The translations under genes were made by a program, and so were the position numbers. From the NCBI RefSeq assembly GCF_039595935.1, contig NZ_JBCNKR010000004.1, positions 1,549,001 to 1,613,000 of the forward strand: a DNA stretch of 64,000 nucleotides, read 5' to 3'. The notes under the pieces were generated by a model. The model saw nothing but the letters and a program-made list of their open reading frames with translations. It did no database searches and was not told the DNA's origin. Within the stretch, counting starts at the first letter, position 1. Each line of letters starts with the position of its first letter. Below are positions 34,449 to 42,206 of the stretch, one piece after another. The DNA comes from Flavobacterium sp. (GTDB lineage Bacteria; Bacteroidota; Bacteroidia; Flavobacteriales; Flavobacteriaceae).

Positions 34449-36692
34449 ATGATTGCCTTAAATGCCACAGCAGAAACTACTCACCATTTACAACCTTTAA
34501 TTAGTGATCTGGGATTAATCCTGATGACTGCCGGAATTGCCGTTCTATTATTCAAAAAAATGAAACAGCCTTTGGTTTTGGGCTACCTGATTGCAGGTTT
34601 TTTGGCCGGAAACCATTTTGATTTTTTCCCTTCTATTACTGACATGAAAAGTGTTGAAGTCTGGGCCGAAATTGGGGTTATATTTTTATTATTTAGTTTA
34701 GGACTCGAATTCAGCTTTAAAAAATTAATGAAAGTTGGAGGGACTTCTTCTGTCACCGCCATAACCCAGATTCTGTTTATGACCTTTGTGGGTTATTTAG
34801 TCGGCCAATGGATGGGCTGGGGAAAAATGGACAGTATTTTTCTTGGCGCCACGCTTTCTATTTCATCTACAACAATCATTATCAGAGCTTTTGACGAATT
34901 AGGAGTTAAAGGAAAAAAGTTCGTTGGGATTGTATTTGGAGCCCTGATTGTCGAAGATATTGTGGCCATTTTAATGCTTGTTTTATTATCGACCATTGCC
35001 GTAAGCGATCAGGTTTCGGGAGGTGAATTAATACAATCTGTTTTAAAACTGGTTTTCTTTTTAATTATATGGTTTTTGGGCGGAATCTTCATTATTCCGA
35101 CCATTTTGAAAAAAGCCAAACATCTTTTAACTGATGAAATGTTATTAATTATTTCATTGGCATTATGTTTAATGATGGTAATTTTTGCCGCAAATGTTGG
35201 TTTTTCTCCTGCTTTAGGGGCTTTTATAATGGGTTCTATAATTGCTGAGACCACAATGGCCGAAAAAATCGAGCATTTAATTCAGCCTGTTAAAGATTTA
35301 TTTGGTGCTGTTTTCTTTGTATCGGTTGGAATGTTAATCAATCCGGGAACATTGGTTACATACGCTCTTCCTGTTGCTTTAATAACTCTTTTAACGATTT
35401 TCGGAAAAGCATTCAGTTCCTCTATCGGAGCTTTGCTTTCCGGACAGCCTTTAAAACAATCTGTTCAAACCGGAATGAGTTTGGCTCAAATTGGAGAGTT
35501 CTCATTTATTATCGCAACATTAGGAATGACCTTAAAAGTTACAAGCGATTTCTTGTATCCTATAATTGTTGCGGTTTCTGCCATAACCACTTTTACAACT
35601 CCGTTTTTAATTAAATATTCAGAGTCTTTTGCTCAGCTTTTAGAAAGTAAAATGCCTAAAAAATGGGTTAAAAATATTAACCGTTATAGTGTAAATGCAC
35701 AGGCCATTAAATCAGTAAGTACGTGGCAGATTGTATTGAGATCTTCGATTACGCAGATTATTCTGCATACCATAATTATAACCGCTATTATTTTATTATC
35801 ATCAAAATTTGTAGCGCCATTAGTAGCTGATACCCGATTTGGAAATACTTTGGCTGCTTTCCTTACACTTATTGTTATTGCTCCTTTTTTATGGGCACTT
35901 TCGCTGCGTCGTGTAAAAGTAGATGAAGTTGAAATTTTATGGGAAGAACGTAAATATCGAGGTGCACTTTTAATGCTTATTTTAATTAGAATGAGCCTCG
36001 GATTATTTTTCGTTGGATTTTTACTCAATATCTTTTTCTCTCCTTTAGTCGCTTTTGTTGCTTTGATTATTGCTATTGGAGCGTATCAAATTTTCCCTAA
36101 AAAATTAAACGAACAATATCATAGAATTGAAAGTCACTTCCTGAAAAACCTCAACGACCGCGAAAATAAAAAAATCGACAGAAGATATGCCAATTTAATG
36201 CCTTGGGACGGTCACATGTCTTTTTTTGATATTGGAAAAGAATCTAATTTAGTGGGTAAAACATTAGAGGAATTAAAAATTCGTGAGCAGCTCGGAATCA
36301 ATATTGCTTATATTAAACGAGGTGAAATTACCATTCCAATTCCTACCAAAACAGAACGTTTATTTCCGGGAGATGAAATTTGTGTAATTGGTACCGATGC
36401 TCAAATTGTTGAATTTACGAAATATTTAAACCAAAACGAAACCGAAGCTCCGGGCATAATTGAAGAAACAGACATTGTACTTCGTCAGCTTGAAGTTTCT
36501 CAGGACGAATTCATTCAAAAAAGCATTGGACAATTCAGAGCCAAAACAAACGGAATGGTTGTTGGAATTGAGCGAAATGGAAATCGTATTTTAAATCCTG
36601 AATCGAGTTTACTTTTACAGCCAAATGACATTATTTGGGTTGTAGGCGACAAAAAGAAAATGATCGAGTTAAGTAATTTTAAAAGACTTTGA
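34449..36692 (+). CDS. CPA2-family monovalent cation:proton antiporter (KefB-like) with TrkA-C domains
   Basis: 747 residues. The first ~400 contain about twelve membrane helices of the Na+/H+ exchanger fold, including GALIVEDIVAILMLV and SPALGAFIMGSIIAET, typical of CPA2 transporters. More helices lie near 435-550. The C-terminus has two RCK/TrkA-C-like ligand domains (about 610-665 and 690-747), ending NDIIWVVGDKKKMIEL. No NAD-binding RCK_N domain is seen. It probably exports K+ or Na+ in exchange for protons. Single gene with a terminator after it. Confidence 0.88.
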   Translation: MIALNATAETTHHLQPLISDLGLILMTAGIAVLLFKKMKQPLVLGYLIAGFLAGNHFDFFPSITDMKSVEVWAEIGVIFLLFSLGLEFSFKKLMKVGGTSSVTAITQILFMTFVGYLVGQWMGWGKMDSIFLGATLSISSTTIIIRAFDELGVKGKKFVGIVFGALIVEDIVAILMLVLLSTIAVSDQVSGGELIQSVLKLVFFLIIWFLGGIFIIPTILKKAKHLLTDEMLLIISLALCLMMVIFAANVGFSPALGAFIMGSIIAETTMAEKIEHLIQPVKDLFGAVFFVSVGMLINPGTLVTYALPVALITLLTIFGKAFSSSIGALLSGQPLKQSVQTGMSLAQIGEFSFIIATLGMTLKVTSDFLYPIIVAVSAITTFTTPFLIKYSESFAQLLESKMPKKWVKNINRYSVNAQAIKSVSTWQIVLRSSITQIILHTIIITAIILLSSKFVAPLVADTRFGNTLAAFLTLIVIAPFLWALSLRRVKVDEVEILWEERKYRGALLMLILIRMSLGLFFVGFLLNIFFSPLVAFVALIIAIGAYQIFPKKLNEQYHRIESHFLKNLNDRENKKIDRRYANLMPWDGHMSFFDIGKESNLVGKTLEELKIREQLGINIAYIKRGEITIPIPTKTERLFPGDEICVIGTDAQIVEFTKYLNQNETEAPGIIEETDIVLRQLEVSQDEFIQKSIGQFRAKTNGMVVGIERNGNRILNPESSLLLQPNDIIWVVGDKKKMIELSNFKRL

Positions 36693-36745
36693 TTTTTTAA
36701 AAGGGACAAAGGGACATAGGTTCTCAGATACAAAGGTTTTTATAT

Positions 36746-36789
36746 AAAAAGCGCTAAGGTTTCGTAAATAGAAATCTTAGCGCTTTTTT
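36746..36789. terminator. Bidirectional terminator between antiporter and peroxiredoxin genes
   Basis: AAAAAGCGCTAAGGTTT (36746-36762) and AAATCTTAGCGCTTTTT (36772-36788) pair over 17 bases with one mismatch. Confidence 0.8.
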
Positions 36790-36878
36790 ATATTTTTGAC
36801 AGAAAACAAAACTTACTGAGAATAAAACCTCAAAACCTTTGTAACTTTGAGCCTTTGTAACTTTGTAACTTCAAAAAT

Positions 36879-37517
36879 TTATTTATTCGGCTGCGGAGTT
36901 AATCTCAAATAAGGTTTAATTGGTGTGTGTCCTTTTGGGAATTTTGCTGGAATATCACTATCCGGAATTGCCGGAGCAATTACCACATCTTCTCCATCTT
37001 TCCAGTTTGCAGGAGTTGCAACACTATAATTTGCAGTCAATTGTAAACTGTCAATTACACGAAGTAATTCGTCAAAATTTCTTCCTGTTGAAGCCGGATA
37101 AGTCAATGTTAATTTGATTTTTTTATCTGGTCCGATAACAAAAACAGAGCGTACCGTAAATTTATCACTCGCGTTCGGGTGAAGCATATCATATAAATTC
37201 GCTACTTTTTTATCTTCATCAGCAATAATCGGGAAATTAACCTCAGTATTTTGAGTTTCGTTAATGTCTTTAATCCACTCTTTATGAGAATCTAATCCAT
37301 CGACACTTAACGCAATAACTTTTGTATTTCTTTTAGTAAATTCCGGAACATAATTCGCTACCGTTCCTAATTCAGTAGTACAAACCGGAGTAAAATCTGC
37401 CGGATGCGAAAATAAAACGCCCCAGGAATCTCCTAACCATTCATGAAAATTGATTGGTCCTTGTGTGGTTTCTGCGTGAAAATCCGGAGCTATATCGCCT
37501 AATCGTAATGTTGACAT
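36879..37517 (-). CDS. 1-Cys peroxiredoxin (Prx6 type)
   Basis: 212 residues. FSHPADFTPVCTTELG contains the peroxidatic Cys46 with the family's P-x3-T-x2-C context, and the long C-terminal domain (PVIPDSDIPAKFPKG-like) matches the Prx6 group. No resolving cysteine is present, so it needs an external thiol. It reduces hydrogen peroxide or organic hydroperoxides in the cytoplasm. No signal peptide; a single gene. Confidence 0.92.
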   Translation of the reverse strand: MSTLRLGDIAPDFHAETTQGPINFHEWLGDSWGVLFSHPADFTPVCTTELGTVANYVPEFTKRNTKVIALSVDGLDSHKEWIKDINETQNTEVNFPIIADEDKKVANLYDMLHPNASDKFTVRSVFVIGPDKKIKLTLTYPASTGRNFDELLRVIDSLQLTANYSVATPANWKDGEDVVIAPAIPDSDIPAKFPKGHTPIKPYLRLTPQPNK

Positions 37518-37628
37518 AATTTATATTTTTTAGTTCCACTAAAATTAACTAAAAAATACATTTAGAAAACATGTAAGAATTAAAAAAAAGTTAAAATTCT
37601 ACATTCTCTATCTAATTAATATTCTAAA

Positions 37629-38540
37629 TTAAATAAAACTCACGATGAAGTACCAAAAAACAAGGGTTACAAAAGAAATCGGAATTCCGAAACCAATCAT
37701 CATACTGCTTAATTTGGGCTTTAAGCCATAAGTCGAAGCCAAAATTGCGCCAGTAATCATTGGTGCCATTGCAATTTCTATAATTGTAATTTTTATCGCT
37801 TCAGAATGCTGGTTAAAAATAAAAACATAAAGAATGAAAATAATACTTGGCGTTACTATTAAACGAAAGAAAAGTCCAAGCTGCAGAAATTTCCAGTGCT
37901 TACTTTTTCTATTAAAAGTAAGCTGTAATCCCACCGAAAATAAAGCTAGCGGCGTTACTAAACTTCCTAATTTTAATAACAGAGACTGAACATTAACATC
38001 TAAATCATAGCTAAAAACATTCATTAAACACGAAACAACGAATGTGATAAACGGCGGAAAGAAAATTATTTTTTTGGTAATACTTTTAAAATCCGGATTC
38101 CCTTTTGAATAAAAAGCCGCCACAAAAACGCCCAAAGTTGAAACTACCACAAAAGTTCCCGGCTGATCTACTAAAACTGCCGTTTCAAGGCCTTTTTTTC
38201 CAAATAAAGCTTCAACAATTGGGTAACCCAGAAAGGATGAATTACTTAATCCTGCTGTTAAAATCAAACAGCCTATCAGTTTATTTGACCAGCCTAATCG
38301 CCGCCCTAAAAAATGAAAAAATACAAAAGCCAGGAAAAAACTAATCCACCCCGCACCTATAGGAAATAATAATTCGTTACTCCATTTTATCTTCGGAATA
38401 TGATATAAAGTAATCGCAGGAAGACAGATGTAAATAACAATTTTATTGATTGTTTTATAAACATTGACTGGAAATCGCTTTACATTCTGCAAAAGCAATC
38501 CTAAAAACAAAAAGAAGAATATTATAATAAAGTTGTTCAT
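37629..38540 (-). CDS. AEC-family transporter
   Basis: 303 residues with about ten hydrophobic helices and very little soluble sequence. LLQNVKRFPVNVYKTINKIV at the N-terminus and the repeat-like five-helix halves fit the auxin efflux carrier (AEC) family of permeases, which move small organic acids such as malate. The substrate is unknown. Single minus-strand gene; an intergenic repeat element lies upstream of its start. Confidence 0.8.
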   Translation of the reverse strand: MNNFIIIFFFLFLGLLLQNVKRFPVNVYKTINKIVIYICLPAITLYHIPKIKWSNELLFPIGAGWISFFLAFVFFHFLGRRLGWSNKLIGCLILTAGLSNSSFLGYPIVEALFGKKGLETAVLVDQPGTFVVVSTLGVFVAAFYSKGNPDFKSITKKIIFFPPFITFVVSCLMNVFSYDLDVNVQSLLLKLGSLVTPLALFSVGLQLTFNRKSKHWKFLQLGLFFRLIVTPSIIFILYVFIFNQHSEAIKITIIEIAMAPMITGAILASTYGLKPKLSSMMIGFGIPISFVTLVFWYFIVSFI

Positions 38541-38631
38541 ATCAAGGCTTCAGGACAAAAGTAGTTATTTATATTTTAGTAATTAGCTTCTAGTGATTAG
38601 CATAAAATAATTTATGTACAAAGTTAAAAAC

Positions 38632-38782
38632 GTGCCGTTAGGCACATAATATCGGTAGAAAATATAAATTGAGAATAAATTTGGAGTGCCGTAGGTACGC
38701 AATCAACAATAATATTGCGTACCTACGGCACGCCTGTGAATTACAAACCTATTTGCTGCCGATATTATGTGCCTAACGGCAC
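38632..38782. mobile_element. Non-coding inverted-repeat element, copy 2 (MITE/REP-like)
   Basis: Perfect 24-base terminal inverted repeats (38632-38655 and 38759-38782) beginning GTGCCGTTAGGCAC, and a perfect 18-base inner inverted repeat GTGCCGTAGGTACGCAAT (38686-38703) and its inverse (38714-38731). It shares order and motifs with the copy at 31823-31975, including ATATCGGTAGAAAATATAAA next to the left arm. Confidence 0.72.
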
Positions 38783-38881
38783 ATTTAAACAAATTATTAA
38801 TCACTAACTTACTATTTACTAATCACCAGAAGCTAATTACTAAAAAAAACTTAAATTCTTTTTTCTCTTATAAAAACTCAC

Positions 38882-38889
38882 TACATTTG
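38882..38889 (+). promoter_or_regulatory. Promoter -7 box of the Rrf2-type gene
   Basis: TACATTTG matches the consensus; the start codon is 20 bases downstream and the palindrome at 38889-38905 covers the expected transcription start. Confidence 0.65.
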
Positions 38890-38905
38890 TAATATATTTT
38901 ATTAC
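38889..38905. promoter_or_regulatory. Putative Rrf2 operator 1
   Basis: GTAATATATTTTATTAC has 6-base inverted ends (GTAATA and TATTAC). It lies between the -7 box and the start codon of the regulator gene, so binding would repress its own transcription. 15 of 17 bases are the same at 39339-39355. Confidence 0.6.
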
Positions 38906-38908
38906 AGT

Positions 38909-39316
38909 ATGCTTTCAGGTAAATTTGCCATAACGATTCACATTCTAACTTTGCTCAATAAATTTCCAAATGATTATTTGTCATCAGAATATATTGCGGG
39001 AAGTATTAATTTGAATCCGGTTTTGGTTCGAAAAGAAATTGCAAACCTAAAAGCACATCATATTGTAGAAAGTAAAGAAGGAAAAAATGGCGGAACAAAA
39101 TTGGCTGTAGATTCATCTAAACTGACTTTAAAAGAGATTTTTGAAATGACTTTTGAAACTATTGGTTTAGGCTATGCCAAAAATCAGCCAAATCCGGATT
39201 GTCCCGTTGGTAAAAATATAAATCAGCATTTGGCTAATTTATATGCCGATATGAATGAGAAAGTCAGCGCACAATTGCAGGGAATTTCTTTGGAAGATTT
39301 TTCGAACCAATTTTAG
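38909..39316 (+). CDS. Rrf2-family transcriptional regulator (YwnA-like)
   Basis: 135 residues. The N-terminal winged helix reads FAITIHILTLLNKFPNDYLS then SINLNPVLVRKEIANLK (recognition helix) and KEGKNGGTKLA (wing), as in Rrf2 proteins. Only one cysteine (PDCPVGKN) is present, so a three-Cys iron-sulfur site is ruled out; a redox or small-molecule signal is likelier, as in YwnA/HypR-type members. Its own start region and that of the next gene carry the same 17-base palindrome. Confidence 0.87.
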   Translation: MLSGKFAITIHILTLLNKFPNDYLSSEYIAGSINLNPVLVRKEIANLKAHHIVESKEGKNGGTKLAVDSSKLTLKEIFEMTFETIGLGYAKNQPNPDCPVGKNINQHLANLYADMNEKVSAQLQGISLEDFSNQF

Positions 39317-39338
39317 AGCTATTTTTTTACCTAAAACT

Positions 39339-39355
39339 GTAACATTTTTTATTAC
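39339..39355. promoter_or_regulatory. Putative Rrf2 operator 2
   Basis: GTAACATTTTTTATTAC lies 18 bases before the ATG of the oxidoreductase gene and differs from operator 1 at only two positions. Confidence 0.6.
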
Positions 39356-39373
39356 TAAATAAATTTATATATT

Positions 39374-40015
39374 ATGAAAATCGCAATTATTGGAGCAACA
39401 GGATTCGTTGGCTCAGCAATTTTAAATGAATTAGCAGACAGAAAACACGAAACTACAGCAATTGCAAGAACTCCAAAAGATACTGCAAATGCAACTTGGG
39501 TTGCAGCAGATATTTTTAATGTAGCTGCTTTGGCAGAAATCTTAAAAGGTCATGATGTCATCATCAATGCTTATAATCCAGGCTGGACAAATACAAATTA
39601 TGCCGTTGATTTCGAAAACGGATCAAAATCGATTCAGGAAGCAGCAAAAAAATCAGGTGTAAAACGTTTTATTACCATTGGAGGCGCTGGAAGTTTATAT
39701 GTTGCGCCAGGCGTGCAAGCAGTTGATACTCCAGAGTTTCCGAAAGAATATTACACAGCCGCTTCTGCAGCAAGAGATTATCTAAATGTTATTAAAGAAG
39801 AAAAAGAATTAGATTGGGCATTTTTTAGTCCAGCTCTTGAAATGCATCAGGGAATTACAACGGGAAGAACCGGAAAATATCGTTTAGGTTTAGAAAATCC
39901 AGTTTTCAATGATGAACAAAGAAGTATTTTATCTGTAGAAGATTTAGCAGTTGTTATTGCAGATGAAGTAGAAAATCCAAAACATCATCAAGTTCGTTTT
40001 ACTGCGGCGTATTAA
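39374..40015 (+). CDS. NAD(P)-binding atypical short-chain dehydrogenase (NmrA/YwnB-like)
   Basis: 213 residues. It opens with the dinucleotide-binding motif IGATGFVGSAI (5-15), followed by DVIINAYNPGW and RFITIGGAGSLYV, typical of the NAD(P)H-binding 'atypical SDR' group that includes YwnB. The catalytic tyrosine motif of classical SDRs is not evident, so it may be a sensor or an oxidoreductase. It is the probable target of the upstream Rrf2 regulator through the shared 17-base palindrome. Confidence 0.82.
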   Translation: MKIAIIGATGFVGSAILNELADRKHETTAIARTPKDTANATWVAADIFNVAALAEILKGHDVIINAYNPGWTNTNYAVDFENGSKSIQEAAKKSGVKRFITIGGAGSLYVAPGVQAVDTPEFPKEYYTAASAARDYLNVIKEEKELDWAFFSPALEMHQGITTGRTGKYRLGLENPVFNDEQRSILSVEDLAVVIADEVENPKHHQVRFTAAY

Positions 40016-40331
40016 TTTTTTATAGCCACAAATTCACGAATTTTTTATAATTAAAATTAAGTTCTGTGTGTCATCCTGAGCGAAGTCGAAGGACACGCTA
40101 GAAACTCCGCAATACTATTTAGACCCGACAGGTTTTAAAAACCTGTCGGGTCTCTTTGTCTCAAAACTTTGTAATTAACAATCTTTGTCGAGCTGCTTGC
40201 GTGTCCTTCGACTTCACTCAGGATGAAAAAAATATGATAACAAATTAGTTAAAATTAGTGTAATTCGTGGCAAACTAACTTTTTGAAACTGTTTTTGTTT
40301 TCAGTACTTTTACAATTCTAAAAAATGCGTT
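40016..40331. repeat. Concentrically nested inverted repeats
   Basis: From outside in: GCCACAAATTCACGAA (40025-40040) opposite an AATTCGTGGC arm (about 40256-40271, imperfect); a 28-base arm beginning TCATCCTGAGCGAAGTCGAA (40071-40098) with its inverse (40199-40226, one mismatch); and a perfect 33-base palindrome with core CCCGACAGG (40121-40153). No gene is seen in these 316 bases. Confidence 0.7.
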
Positions 40332-41423
40332 TTGTCTGATTTTAATAAACAAGCCGGCAGTTTAACTGAAAAAGCTGGAATTTCACCTCCCGAAATCACC
40401 AATGTTTCGGCTATAAATCAAATTAAAAACAAACGCAGACACAAGCCTTCGGCAGAAGAATTAATTTCGGGAATTCTTTTGGGAAACAGAACGGCCCTGA
40501 GTCGTGCGATTACACTTGTCGAAAGCACAAATCCTGAACATACTGAAAAAGCAGAAGAAATTATAAAAAGCTGTTTACCTCACGCTAATAAATCAATTCG
40601 TATAGGAATTACGGGAGTTCCCGGAGTTGGAAAAAGTACTTTTATCGAGGCTTTTGGTACTTACTTAACGCAAGCAGGAAAAAAAGTGGCTGTTCTGGCC
40701 GTTGATCCAAGCAGTACAATTTCACACGGAAGTATTTTAGGCGACAAAACCCGAATGGAGGAATTGGTAAAAGATGAAAATGCTTTTATTCGTCCGAGTG
40801 CTTCCGGAGAAAATTTAGGAGGTGTGGCTCGCAAAACCCGTGAAACGATTATTCTTTGTGAAGCTGCAGGTTTTGACACTATAATTATTGAAACAGTTGG
40901 TGTTGGTCAAAGCGAAACTGCGGTTCACAGCATGGTTGACTTTTTTCTTTTACTGAAAATTTCCGGTGCCGGAGATGAGCTTCAAGGTATTAAACGCGGT
41001 ATTATGGAAATGGCTGACGCCATCGTCATCAATAAAGCTGACGGCGATAATATCAAAAAAGCGAATCAGGCGAAATTGGAGTTTAACAGAGCTTTGCATT
41101 TATTTCCTCCAAAAAAATCAAACTGGCAGCCAAAGGTTACGACTTGCAGTGCGATTACCAAAGATGGAATTTCGGATATCTGGAACACCATTTCTGATTA
41201 TTTTGAAATGACAAAAGAATCTGGTTTTTTTCAGGAAAAAAGAAACGAACAAAATCATTTCTGGATGATGGAAACTATCAATGAACAATTGAAATCAAAC
41301 TTTTACAATCAGCCAGGAATTATTGCACAAATGGAACAAATTAAAAAAGCGGTGCAAAATGATGAAATATCACCTTTTGCAGCCGCTCAGTTTTTATTAA
41401 ATGAGTATAAAAAAGGCTTCTAG
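40332..41423 (+). CDS. meaB: Methylmalonyl-CoA mutase-associated GTPase MeaB
   Basis: 363 residues from a TTG start (MSDFNKQAGS); a short ATG reading frame in another phase overlaps the start. GTPase motifs: P-loop GVPGVGKST (about 98-106), VDPSSTISHGSILGDKTRM, the G3-like ETVGVGQSE and the N-K-A-D base specificity motif in INKADG. It is the ArgK/MeaB family, a chaperone that protects and reloads adenosylcobalamin on methylmalonyl-CoA mutase. The mutase itself is not in the window, but a cobalamin adenosyltransferase is (17841). Confidence 0.93.
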   Translation: MSDFNKQAGSLTEKAGISPPEITNVSAINQIKNKRRHKPSAEELISGILLGNRTALSRAITLVESTNPEHTEKAEEIIKSCLPHANKSIRIGITGVPGVGKSTFIEAFGTYLTQAGKKVAVLAVDPSSTISHGSILGDKTRMEELVKDENAFIRPSASGENLGGVARKTRETIILCEAAGFDTIIIETVGVGQSETAVHSMVDFFLLLKISGAGDELQGIKRGIMEMADAIVINKADGDNIKKANQAKLEFNRALHLFPPKKSNWQPKVTTCSAITKDGISDIWNTISDYFEMTKESGFFQEKRNEQNHFWMMETINEQLKSNFYNQPGIIAQMEQIKKAVQNDEISPFAAAQFLLNEYKKGF

Positions 41424-41435
41424 TTACTTAAATAT

Positions 41436-41972
41436 TTATTTCACATTAATTGAAAGTTTATAAGTTTCTTCACTTTCCTGAATAGGATATTTACCAGGAA
41501 CTAAAATATCTGAATTGAATTTTAAAGATTTAACTAATTCCGGAAGTATAGTTTGCCCTTCCGGTATTATATAAATGTCTCCATTTCGTAATAACCCTTT
41601 TTTATGTTCTTCGGTTAAAGCACTTTTTTGAATTGTCATAACAAATTTATCTGCTTCATTTTCAACACGTACTGGTGTTCCGTCAGGGTTTGGTTTCGTA
41701 AAGCCATAGGTCATCCAGTTATAAACAACAAAATTACAAAACCCTTCCGGCTGGCTGCAGTCAACATTATGTGCTCCCCAGGCTCGCACAATAAACCCTT
41801 CATAATGAGGCAAATACTTTTGAGTATTTGGTTGATTTTGCTGCTCAGTGTTTGATGATTGAGAATTTTGATCTTCACTAGAATCGTTATTACAGCTTAT
41901 AAAAAAAGCGGCAAACGCAAAAACTAACATTACTTTTAATACTTCAGATTTTTTTTGTTGTAAATTTTTCAT
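41436..41972 (-). CDS. Lipoprotein of unknown function
   Basis: 178 residues. After an unusually long charged N-terminus (MKNLQQKKSEVLK) comes VMLVFAFAAFFISC, a lipobox Cys near residue 27, then a Gln/Asn/Ser-rich linker (to about 52). The remaining 125 residues contain two cysteines (NVDCSQPEGFC) and no recognised domain. The ATG is directly preceded by an 88-bp inverted-repeat sequence (41973-42060), so its leader RNA would fold strongly, or the gene sits next to an insertion. Confidence 0.65.
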   Translation of the reverse strand: MKNLQQKKSEVLKVMLVFAFAAFFISCNNDSSEDQNSQSSNTEQQNQPNTQKYLPHYEGFIVRAWGAHNVDCSQPEGFCNFVVYNWMTYGFTKPNPDGTPVRVENEADKFVMTIQKSALTEEHKKGLLRNGDIYIIPEGQTILPELVKSLKFNSDILVPGKYPIQESEETYKLSINVK

Positions 41973-42060
41973 AAAAAAATAATTTAATTGTCCCTACTCT
42001 ATCGCTGGCTTTTCGGGTTACGCCTTTTGATTTCGTATATATCAATTAAATTATTTTTTT
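41973..42060. repeat. 88-bp sequence with perfect 18-base terminal inverted repeats
   Basis: AAAAAAATAATTTAATTG (41973-41990) and its exact inverse complement (42043-42060) flank 52 bases. It abuts the start codon of the lipoprotein gene at 41972. Either a small MITE-like insertion or a 5' leader hairpin. Confidence 0.6.
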
Positions 42061-42090
42061 GTTACCCGTTTCGTTTGAATTTTAATACAA

Positions 42091-42136
42091 AAAAAAAGCT
42101 GTTAAGTATGAAATTACATACTTAACAGCTTTTTTT
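42091..42136. terminator. Strong bidirectional terminator
   Basis: A perfect 20-bp stem, AAAAAAAGCTGTTAAGTATG (42091-42110) and its inverse (42117-42136), with a 6-base loop and terminal A/T runs. It probably ends the minus-strand sulfatase transcript. Confidence 0.85.
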
Positions 42137-42206
42137 AAGGGACTAAGATACTTACGTACTAAGGTAGGTGTAAAGCTTTTTCTAAATATTGTTATTTAAA
42201 AATCAG

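Larger units (their letters stand above)
38541..38908. other. 368-base divergent intergenic region with a nested repeat
   Basis: Between the AEC transporter and the Rrf2 gene. TAATTAGCTTCTAGTGATTA words (about 38578-38600) face TAATCACCAGAAGCTAATTA (about 38819-38841), and the 151-bp element lies between them. The Rrf2 promoter and operator are at the right end. Confidence 0.6.
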
